From Rhynchopus sp. YZ270_cl-10 (Eukaryota; Euglenozoa; Diplonemea; Diplonemida; Diplonemidae), in assembly GCA_964035575.1 (NCBI GenBank), contig OZ037845.1, positions 248,001-312,000 on the forward strand: a stretch of DNA of 64,000 bases, read 5' to 3'. How positions within the stretch are numbered: position 1 is the stretch's first letter; each line of letters opens with the position of its first letter. Positions 52,619 to 60,477 of the stretch are shown in pieces. The translations under genes and the position numbers were made by a program. The notes beneath the pieces were generated by a model, which had not been told where the DNA came from, searched no databases, and saw nothing but the letters and a program-made list of their open reading frames with translations.

Positions 52619-55129
52619 TCAAATGTGCTGAAGCACCGCGTGCACCCGCTGGCTGTTGTGTATGCTTGCCCCTAGACTCCCTCGGCCTTTTGGCCCCCCG
52701 TCGGAGAGAAAGCTGGACTCAGGACTAAACACACGAGATTCAGGCAGACGGTAGAAGCTGCTTGCAGTGGAGGCAGCGGCACCTAGACCACCTTCGCAAA
52801 GCGCACTCTCCTTGGCGGAGGCAAGGAGCAGCTTCTCCCTTGGGGTCGCATCCGAGATGCTGTGGGTGTGGGTGACCGGAAGCAGATCGACGTAGCTGTT
52901 GTTCGCTTGCGACACGAGAAAGGCTTCTTCGTCTTGTTTCTGCTTGTGGTCGAGCTGTTCGAAGACGTCCTCTTGGAGTGCCTGGCGCCGTCCGGAACAA
53001 AAGAGGTACACCACGTTTGCGGCGTCCAACACAACTTTGAATAGTAGAACGCACACCGCCACAAACAGAAGCACCCCTGCTACGTCGAACCCCACCGTGG
53101 TGTCGGTGTAATACGCATTCGCCATGAAGATGAGGGCCGAGGTCTGCAGGGCATTCAGAACAAACTCTGCTATCGCATCGCGAGGCTTGACGTATGGTTT
53201 GTGCACTATCTGGAGGCCCAGGAGGCCCAGAAAGATGCATGCGCTGGCAGCTTTGACATGCCCACAGCCGATGCTCGATTCGGGTGCGGTGCTCTTCAGT
53301 GCGGACAGCGCAAACGCTGCTGCGTACTCGATGCCAAGAAACCAGACCCCCTCTGGGCGGAAGCGCCGCACCGCTGATGTGTACCGTTCGACCCAAAGGC
53401 GTTCTCTGCGAAGGTTCACCCACTCCCCAGGGCCAAGCCAGTAACGCAGTGCGCAGCTCGCTTGTCGTGTATGTGACACAGCGTACGTAGCGTGCACCGT
53501 GGCGTCCCGTTGGAGGACGGCTAACAACCATGCAGGAATAGCGACGCACAGCAGTAGTGTGGCAACACCCACCACAGCGTGCCACTGTTGCTCGTGGTAC
53601 ATAGTAAGGTTCATCCCTGCGAGCGTCATCGATTGGTAGCAGAATTGGAAGATAAGATGAGGAATAGAAGGAAGTCGCAGAAACCCCTGCGCATCAAGGC
53701 GGGACAGCGACGGCACGCAGTGTGTAGTGAGCAGGATGAACGAGCGCAGTGCGAAGTACGCGAGAAGCGCAGATCCGACTGTGAACGCGATGTTCATAAT
53801 CTCAGCACCCACATCCTGCGAGCCGTCGACAAGGACACCGGTGGGGTTGAGTGGCTCGGGGACCCCTCTCTTGCAAGAAGAGGAGACGATGAGGAGACGT
53901 GTTGCAGACCCTGCAGACCCGCCCATGGCACCACCAAGGAAGGCGGCAGTGGCTCCGGTGTCGATGGGGTCGGCTGCAGGCAGCTTGCGTGCGATGATGC
54001 GTTCATCTGGCACCTCGGTGGCGGGTGAGATGCGTAGCGGTGCTGTGGTGGGGGGTGCAGGTGGCAGCTGTGTGGTTGGTGTGCCCGGTGCGGTGGTCTG
54101 TGGAGGTGGTGTGCGCGGTTGGGTTGTGCCAGGGGTCGTGGAAGGTGGAATGGTAGCTTGTGGTGTTGCTGGTGTGTCAGTGGGAGGGGCAGGGGCAGGG
54201 GCAGGGGAGGCAGTCGTGGAAGTGGGTGTGCTAGGCGCATCAGTTGGGGAGGGTGGGAGGGTTGCCGAAGGAGATGTGGGTGAAGGTGTTGTTGGTGTCA
54301 GGGTGACCGGCGCGTCCGTTGCAGGGGCGGATGTTGCTGGCGGGAGAGTAGCGGGTGGGAGAGTTGTGGGTGCACCAGTCTCTGGTGCAGATGTTTCTGG
54401 TGAGGGGGTTGCGGGTGCATGAGTTGCTGGCGCCTCTGTAGTTGGTGCGGGAGTTGCAGGTGCGACTGTCGCTGGTGCGGGAGTTGCTGGCGCATCTGTT
54501 GCTGGCGCGGGAGTTGCAGGTGCGACTGTTGTTGGTGCAGGGGTAGGAGGCGCAAGTGTTGCTGGCGCATCGGTTGCGGGCGCTGACGTGGCTGGCGGGA
54601 GCGTGGTCGGTACCGATGTTGGGGAGAGGGTGGCTGGTGGATCTGTGGGCGGCGCATCTGTTGCCGGTGCTTGCGTAGACGGCAACGACGTGGCTGGCGC
54701 ATTTGTCGGTGCAGCCGTGGCGGGTACTGATGTCGGTGGCGACTGTGTCGCGGGCACAGCTGTAGGCACTGCTGTGGCCGGTGCGGACGTGACGATGATC
54801 TGCCAGACTGAGTTACGGTTCCCCCCACCACACATCTGCAGCGGGTCGCCGTTGCAGGGTGTGTTGCAGAGACTCTCATCGGAGGCACCGTAGTCCCCAT
54901 ACGTGTTGCCGCAGTAGCACTCATCCTGATGCTCGAGACCTATGTACACAAACGGGCCTGACGCGTGGCCCGTGCAAAACGACTGACACATTTCCAGCGT
55001 CATGCTGCCCCTCAACTCTGCCCCACTCAAATCCCTGGGCATCCCATCCAAGAAACACCCGATGTACACCGGAACCCCCACCACGTACACTGGGAACAAC
55101 GCTGCCAGCAGCCCAGCGGCGAGACGCAT
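52619..55129 (-). CDS. WSC-domain polytopic membrane protein with mucin-like stalk
   Basis: 836 aa, single exon. A signal peptide (MRLAAGLLAALFPVYVVG) is followed by a WSC domain at about 19-110 with the expected Cys pattern (YIGCFLDG; CQSFCTG; DECYCGN; PCNGDPLQMCGG). A very long Ala/Pro/Thr stalk (about 111-373) follows, likely O-glycosylated. Six hydrophobic helices lie at about 435-455, 513-535, 593-612, 623-641, 650-673 and 677-700, with RRFRPEGVWFLGIEY before the third. A cytoplasmic tail of about 135 residues ends the protein. It could be a wall or glycan sensor with a channel-like or scaffold membrane part; the membrane domain recalls those at the end of many protist surface receptors. 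The start at 55129 gives the signal peptide; 29 upstream codons are open but not signal-like. Confidence 0.75.
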   Translation of the reverse strand: MRLAAGLLAALFPVYVVGVPVYIGCFLDGMPRDLSGAELRGSMTLEMCQSFCTGHASGPFVYIGLEHQDECYCGNTYGDYGASDESLCNTPCNGDPLQMCGGGNRNSVWQIIVTSAPATAVPTAVPATQSPPTSVPATAAPTNAPATSLPSTQAPATDAPPTDPPATLSPTSVPTTLPPATSAPATDAPATLAPPTPAPTTVAPATPAPATDAPATPAPATVAPATPAPTTEAPATHAPATPSPETSAPETGAPTTLPPATLPPATSAPATDAPVTLTPTTPSPTSPSATLPPSPTDAPSTPTSTTASPAPAPAPPTDTPATPQATIPPSTTPGTTQPRTPPPQTTAPGTPTTQLPPAPPTTAPLRISPATEVPDERIIARKLPAADPIDTGATAAFLGGAMGGSAGSATRLLIVSSSCKRGVPEPLNPTGVLVDGSQDVGAEIMNIAFTVGSALLAYFALRSFILLTTHCVPSLSRLDAQGFLRLPSIPHLIFQFCYQSMTLAGMNLTMYHEQQWHAVVGVATLLLCVAIPAWLLAVLQRDATVHATYAVSHTRQASCALRYWLGPGEWVNLRRERLWVERYTSAVRRFRPEGVWFLGIEYAAAFALSALKSTAPESSIGCGHVKAASACIFLGLLGLQIVHKPYVKPRDAIAEFVLNALQTSALIFMANAYYTDTTVGFDVAGVLLFVAVCVLLFKVVLDAANVVYLFCSGRRQALQEDVFEQLDHKQKQDEEAFLVSQANNSYVDLLPVTHTHSISDATPREKLLLASAKESALCEGGLGAAASTASSFYRLPESRVFSPESSFLSDGGPKGRGSLGASIHNSQRVHAVLQHI

Positions 55130-56008
55130 GGTCAACCTGCAGTGCGAGAGCGCACCCCCTTCATGAAATCTGGTAAGGTGTGCAGTGCGGGTGGGGAAGG
55201 CAGGGAGGCGGTGCAAAAAGAAGGTGTGTGGGGGGCTGGTGGTGTTATTCCTTTGGGTTTCGCAGATCTACTGCCTAATGAGGACTTCCCGTTGGACTGT
55301 GGCTCAAATCAAGTGCCTGTTATGCTTGTTTTCTACGATGACCCCCAGTAGGGTATGTTACGACCGTTTTCTTTAAACTTTTTCCCCATATTGTTGACAA
55401 TCCGGCGTGTAATAATGGACAAAATGCCAACAAATATGGAAAAAAGAAAAAATATGGAAAATTGAGAAACGAACAAAGTGTCTCTGCGCTGTCTTTAAAA
55501 AAAAAAATATCGCCAAATTTGCGACCTTCAATCAACCGGTTCCAATGAACCTAAATATACGCAATAATGCTGGAAACTACGAGAAAAAGAAAACAACCCG
55601 ACTTTACGGTCGCCACCTGATCTTTGATTACTCGACTAGGAAGGGGGAAGATTATTTTCATTGAACGCAGCCAAAAACAGTATGTGGAATCTGAATTTGT
55701 GGCAAATGATTTTTAAAGGGTTGGAGAAATAGTCGGTATCATGCGATATAACGTTGGCGACATTATTCGGGTTTCTATTGACACTGCAGAAAATACAATG
55801 TAAATTGACTTGAACCTTGTTTTATTTCAGATTTTTTGTTGCATTGACAACCACTTTACACCTCTTCGAACTCCACCTGATTTTTCCTTTGAAATTTGGT
55901 GGAGTTTTGGGGGAGTTTGTTTAGTGGAGTTTTGGATTAAACATTACCAATATACCACGCTTCATCAAATTTCAGACAAAATCCAGATGCTAGGCTACTG
56001 GTATAAAT

Positions 56009-56040
56009 GATCTGTACTCAATGTCAGCCGAAGCCTTTTG
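56009..56040. repeat. Short dispersed repeat, copy 2 of 2
   Basis: GATCTGTACTCAATGTCAGC then CGAAGCCTTTTG; see 50751-50784. Confidence 0.45.
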
Positions 56041-56176
56041 TACTACAGAAGGTATAGACGCAGATCATCTTCAACACCCCCTTTTTTTGCTGAAAATCAA
56101 AGCTATGCTTCAATATCACCTTTTTTCAAAAATAAGACCATAACTAACTGCTACTGAGAGGAGGAGAGGAGGGAGG

Positions 56177-56276
56177 CACAGCTGAAAATAAGACTCGGGG
56201 ACCCGGCTATTCTCAGCCGAACTGGGGACTGGGACCTGGACCAGGACCCAGGGACCTGGCTTATTCTCAGCTGTGG
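56177..56276. repeat. Compound CTGAGAATAAG palindrome
   Basis: Left end CACAGCTGAAAATAAG, right end CTTATTCTCAGCTGTGG. An internal TATTCTCAGCC at 56208-56218 suggests one copy inserted beside or into another. GGGACC-type palindromes lie between. Confidence 0.6.
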
Positions 56277-56710
56277 AGGGAGGGCAAAAGGGTAGCGATT
56301 CCAAAGCGGAAAAACGTCTTAAAGCAAAACCATTGAGGATCGAAGCCCCGGAGATTTGCTGTGAAAAAAAAAAAAAAAAAACTCTTCCTTGGAATGGAGC
56401 ATCATTTGTACAAGTTCAAGAAACTAAGCCTACGTAACCTTTCCATGTGGCCACACTGTTCGTGTGGGAAACTGCATAAAAAACCCATCAACTCTGGATA
56501 ACATTTCTACAGAATTACCCGGAATTGAATTTTTAAACCCATCAATAAAAAACCTGAAGTTAGGAGGAAAAAAACAATCGAAAATCTACCTCTACCCCCT
56601 TACGCCAACAATATGGAACTACAGCTAAAAAAACAACAACCAAAAACGTAGATTGGCAAACCATGGTAGCAAAAGGCAAACCCTGTTTGGGCACACCACC
56701 AAAAAAAAAA

Positions 56711-56757
56711 AGAAAAGTTTATACGATGACCCTAAGCCTCACCCTTGATCACATTCG
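56711..56757. repeat. Hairpin repeat family 1, diverged copy
   Basis: AAAAGTTTATACGATGACCC, TAAGCCTCACCCTTGATCAC; the stem is largely lost. Confidence 0.5.
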
Positions 56758-56839
56758 TCGTTGAGCAAAAAAAAAAAAAAAGCAGATTTTTTTCCCTCTC
56801 TGTACTGTCTCTATAACTAAAACACATTAAAATCTCGCT

Positions 56840-58387
56840 CTAGGCAAAGAGATCTGGCCTTGAGAAGGTGTAGCCCTTTTGATCATCGACGAGGACGTTG
56901 AAACGCTCTGGCGCACGGAGCTCCTCTTTGATCTCCTCCCACAGGTATGTGTGGTTGCGCATCAACGCAAGCTCGACGGTGACGATGTCTGAGTACATAT
57001 TCTTGATCGCGGAGAGAGGCACAAAGCGGCTGAGCTCGGGGCTGTAGTTCACCTCGAAGACAAACGGGGTCAACGTCTCTGCCTCTAATGTCATGTCTGC
57101 CCCGTAGACCCCGAAGTACTGATGACCCGTCTTTAGGTTCTTCTGGCTTGTTCGGAAGATGTGTGTGAATACCGCCATGATTCTAGGCCGTAAAACTTCC
57201 TTCAAATAGGCGTCCCCACCAAATTCGTTTGCCTGGTACTTTGCAGGGAGGTCCCCCTGGGCGTGCATATATCTTGTGAGTTCTGGAAGCATCCAGAAGT
57301 GTTTGACGTCGTCGTTGCTCTCCTTCCCTTTGCGTTTCCACACCTTCTCGGAGTTGCTGATAAACGCTTTGTTGTCGTTCCCATCAACGTTATATTTGCT
57401 TTTTGTGAGCCGAAGGTATCCGTCGTAGTACACAACAAACGCAGGGCTGCCTCGCAACACCAACATAAACAGACGAAGGTTGAAGGTCCGCCCCTCCACC
57501 AGATAGGGGTTCTTGAGGAACCGTTGCACCAACACACGGCCCCCTTTGCAGAGGTGCGTTTCCTTGTACACAGCCAGCTCCGCAAGGAGGTCCGCACCGT
57601 TCAGAATGGACAGCCCTTTGCCATTGTGCCCTCCTACCAGCGCCTTGCGGATGAACTGTGGTCGTCGTAGTTCCGCAGCGTTCTCTTCTTTGTGAAGTGC
57701 CATGTCTTCGACCAATGCAAAAAACCCATCACAATCCTGAGGTTTTTCTGTCGCAAAGCTTTGCTTAAAGAATGCAGACGAAACAATACCCGTCTGTCTC
57801 GAGGCAGGTGACCCCAGGTGGTCCCCAGATGCTAACGTTCTTGCCAAGCCATCCTTTGTCACAAACGCCTTTTGTCCTGGGATGTGGTTGTGCTTCATGG
57901 TCCCTTCGCAGATCTGCCAGTTTACGACCTTCCCAGAGGCTTTTCCTATGACGAAGTCAGCTTTGAGGTGGTCGGGTACCTCGGTGAAGCCTTCATCCCA
58001 GAATGCGGTTTTTACGTACTGTTCTACAGGGTATTCAGATGGAAGAAACTTCACGGTTTTGTCGATAAACAGCGGCGGTGGGGTGGAGGATGCGTCGTGA
58101 ACAATGGGGGTGCGGAGGTGCGCATTGCTTGCACGGAAGGCCTCTTCCCTTTGCGTGCAGCGCGCAGCAAAGGACAGCGGCCTGCCTTTCGCATCACGCC
58201 CGGTCTCCTCCTGGACAGACCTCCCTGTGTTGCCGTACCCTCTGCCTCCGTTCCCCTCACTGCGCACTGCGTACAGCGCCACCTCATACACATAATACGA
58301 GAACGTAACAAAAATGCACAACATCATGTACACTCCTATGCCGTTCCACCTGGGCATCCAGGAGCGTTTGGAGTCAGGGCGCATCAT
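56840..58387 (-). CDS. Tubulin-tyrosine-ligase-like (TTL) family protein, membrane-anchored
   Basis: 515 aa, single exon. An N-terminal helix at about 20-40 (GVYMMLCIFVTFSYYVYEV) after a basic start looks like a type II signal anchor. The rest is an ATP-grasp TTL fold: GHNGKGLSIL at about 252-261 (glycine-rich ATP loop), VLVQRFLKNPYLVEGRTFNL with LRLFMLVLRG at about 284-315, and YFGVYGADM with FVFEVNYSPEL at about 425-452, which carries the Glu-x-Asn metal-binding pair. TTL-family enzymes add Tyr, Glu or Gly to tubulin or other proteins; a signal anchor would place this domain in the secretory lumen, so its substrate may not be tubulin. The start at 58387 is the first ATG; upstream frame is leader. 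Confidence 0.85.
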   Translation of the reverse strand: MMRPDSKRSWMPRWNGIGVYMMLCIFVTFSYYVYEVALYAVRSEGNGGRGYGNTGRSVQEETGRDAKGRPLSFAARCTQREEAFRASNAHLRTPIVHDASSTPPPLFIDKTVKFLPSEYPVEQYVKTAFWDEGFTEVPDHLKADFVIGKASGKVVNWQICEGTMKHNHIPGQKAFVTKDGLARTLASGDHLGSPASRQTGIVSSAFFKQSFATEKPQDCDGFFALVEDMALHKEENAAELRRPQFIRKALVGGHNGKGLSILNGADLLAELAVYKETHLCKGGRVLVQRFLKNPYLVEGRTFNLRLFMLVLRGSPAFVVYYDGYLRLTKSKYNVDGNDNKAFISNSEKVWKRKGKESNDDVKHFWMLPELTRYMHAQGDLPAKYQANEFGGDAYLKEVLRPRIMAVFTHIFRTSQKNLKTGHQYFGVYGADMTLEAETLTPFVFEVNYSPELSRFVPLSAIKNMYSDIVTVELALMRNHTYLWEEIKEELRAPERFNVLVDDQKGYTFSRPDLFA

Positions 58388-58616
58388 TGGGGGTGCAGTG
58401 TCTCTGTCAGGTGGGTTGAGGAGTACTGTGAGCAAGAGAGGGGGATCCCATCGATGTGGGGGGTACTATGCGCAAAGAGAGTGGTGTGAGAGAAGCTTGC
58501 GACCAAGCATAGCGTTTTCCATAATAATTACAAAAAAAACCCCCCCCTCTTTTCCTTGCAGTAACATTGTCCAGAAAACTTGCGGGATTCGAATTCCTCT
58601 CTGTGCACACATCAAA

Positions 58617-58666
58617 GAAAAGTTTATAAGATGAACCTAAGCCTCTCGTGCTTAGTCACCTTAAAA
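58617..58666. repeat. Hairpin repeat family 1, consensus copy
   Basis: AAAAGTTTATAAGATGAAC, stem CTAAGC, loop CTCTCGT, stem GCTTAG, TCACCTT. The best match to the family consensus. Confidence 0.8.
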
Positions 58667-58696
58667 CACATCAAAATAGACGGGTGGAAGAAAAGC

Positions 58697-58763
58697 TTGA
58701 TATGAAATACAACAGCCCGCTCGTGAGCAGTGTACTTTTGGTACAATGACTTGGGTGTACCTA
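58697..58763. repeat. Dispersed repeat family 2, left part
   Basis: TTGATATGAAATACAACAGC, CCGCTCGTGAGCAGTGTAC, then GGTACAATGAC; it lacks the CCAACCATGCAG block. A further fragment lies at 58783-58821. Confidence 0.6.
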
Positions 58764-58782
58764 AAAATTGACTAAAAAAAAA

Positions 58783-58821
58783 TTGAAATTCAAAGCCATC
58801 TTCGTTGAACAGTGTACCTAA
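58783..58821. repeat. Dispersed repeat family 2, fragment
   Basis: TTGAAATTCAAAGCCATCTT, CGTTGAACAGTGTACCTA; only the left part of the family unit. Confidence 0.5.
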
Positions 58822-59068
58822 AAAAAAACCTCCGTTTTTTTTTTTTTGTCACACCCCATGAAAAGTGGGGATTCTCCAATGCACAAGAAAGAGTTGTATT
58901 TTTGTTTGTCAAAGTATGGTTTTTTTTTTGTGAAAAATCACACTTAAACGGGCAGTTGTGGATGTGAGTACCCGCAATCTGCCATATTTATTTTTACCCC
59001 TCTTTTTTTGTGCAGGAGAACACAGCCTTCTATGGTTCATGAAGATGTGCTGAAGGACACCCTCCTCA

Positions 59069-59115
59069 TAAAAGCTAAGATGAAATCCAAGCCTCTTCGG
59101 GCTTAGTCACGTAGT
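59069..59115. repeat. Hairpin repeat family 1, copy g
   Basis: AAAAGCTAAGATGAAATCC, stem AAGCC, loop TCTTC, stem GGGCTT, AGTCACGT. The stem is extended by one pair. Confidence 0.65.
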
Positions 59116-59680
59116 AGCCAAAGAAGGATCGACAAAAAATAAACAAAAGATAACTGCACAAACAAAAGCGAGGAAAGTGCAAATGCAACAGAACAAATAA
59201 TTTTTTTTTTTTCGAAACATATCGGAATGGCAGAAAAGGAACAGAAAGAAGATAAAATAAAAAAGAAAGCGAATCATAACGTTAAGAGAAGAGAGAAGAA
59301 CCGTCCAACAAAGTGGAGTTGATAGGTGCAAATATTTCATATACTATCTATTTTACTGAATAGAAGGTATAACAGGGTGCAAATATAAAAAAAAATCGCC
59401 TGGGGGACGCAGACACCGACGCTCCGTGGGGATTATCGAAACCCTCACTAGAGTATTGCACATTGGGATAACAAATGCATATACCCATGCACACTTAAGA
59501 AGAAAAAAGATAACTGTCCCCGACACTTCATGATACCTCATACGTGACCCGGACATAAGGAAAACCTGACAGGTACTGACGATGTTTGGTGGGGTGTATA
59601 GCGTAGCCCCAAAAACAGACAGTCATCTGCATCGCTTTCCGTTCTTCCGGAACCAAATGAGAACCATTAGAGAAAGACAC

Positions 59681-59720
59681 CTGGTAAGACGCATGCTTCT
59701 CGTGTACACATCTTAAAAGG
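59681..59720. repeat. Hairpin repeat family 1, variant copy
   Basis: GGTAAGACGCATGCTTCTCG, TGTACACATCTTAAAAGG; resembles the variant at 50927. Confidence 0.5.
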
Positions 59721-59821
59721 AAAACTTGAAAGAACTGAAAAAGACTCTGTCGATACTTCAGTCAATAAAGAGAACAGTTGGCAAAGATGCTATGCCCCAC
59801 TGTCACCCAGAAATACAATGT

Positions 59822-59852
59822 GACAAATACAAAGCGCGCGACAGTGTACCTA
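59822..59852. repeat. Dispersed repeat family 2, fragment
   Basis: ACAAATACAAAGCGCGCGAC, AGTGTACCTA; left part only. Confidence 0.45.
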
Positions 59853-59965
59853 AAAACAGGGCTTAGGGAAGGTTGCAGTCCGAAGCAAGCATATGGTATC
59901 TGCCATGCCTTCAGACTCAGCCGCACATGCCACCCCTGTACAGGGAATACTCTGCACTGCGATGT

Positions 59966-60007
59966 GCACACCATGCACCCTGCCTCAAGGCTGAGTGCAT
60001 GGTGTGC
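59966..60007. other. Perfect 13-bp inverted repeat
   Basis: GCACACCATGCAC and GTGCATGGTGTGC with a 16-base loop. Could be a small terminal-inverted-repeat remnant or an RNA hairpin; no other copy is seen in the window. Confidence 0.6.
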
Positions 60008-60477
60008 ATCCAGGCATCTCTAAGTTAAAGACTCAAGAAAAACACACGTGTCATGGAACACAACACTAGGCGTGCTGAATCCAAGCGCAGGGGCGACAGA
60101 ACGGAGTGTACACGATCCCTCTCTTCACACCAGGGAAGGGTCGCCGAGTTTCGCTGTAAATGCTCGCGTGTTAGCTTTGACGATGAGCCTTTGTATGGCC
60201 CGCCCACGCACGAACAAAAGAAGGCCCTGAAGACAAGAATGGGCCCTCAGCATGAACAAAAGCGATGTGCAAAAAAAAAGTGCAAAACGTGTCTTTTGCA
60301 AGAGACACAATAAAGTACAACCGTACAATTCCCCGCAGGATAAGAGAAGTCCTGGGGTAGGTGCTTCAATCAGCAACACTGACAAAATAAAAAACCCACA
60401 CCGTCACCTAATAGCTTGTACAAAACTCACAGCAAAGGAGTTTTGTTCACATTAGCGTAACCTACTGCTGCTGCTTC

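Larger units (their letters stand above)
55130..56839. other. Gene-free AT-rich spacer
   Basis: 1.7 kb. It holds the compound CTGAGAATAAG palindrome, one short dispersed repeat (56009-56040) and one hairpin repeat (56711-56757). No gene is supported. Confidence 0.55.
58388..60477. other. Gene-free spacer upstream of the TTL-like gene
   Basis: 2.1 kb with three hairpin-repeat copies, three family-2 pieces, a split family-3 repeat and a 13-bp perfect hairpin. A Cys/Lys-rich plus-strand ORF (60053-60313) lies in a GC-richer patch but has no recognisable domain, so I do not call it. Confidence 0.55.

Noticed and set aside
58575-58600. tRNA T-arm-like GGGATTCGAATTCC
   Set aside because: No acceptor, D or anticodon arms can be placed around it on either strand.
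60053-60313. Cys/Lys-rich 86-codon plus-strand ORF
   Set aside because: Would be the only gene on the plus strand, has no recognisable domain and lies in a repeat-rich spacer; left as unexplained GC-rich DNA.
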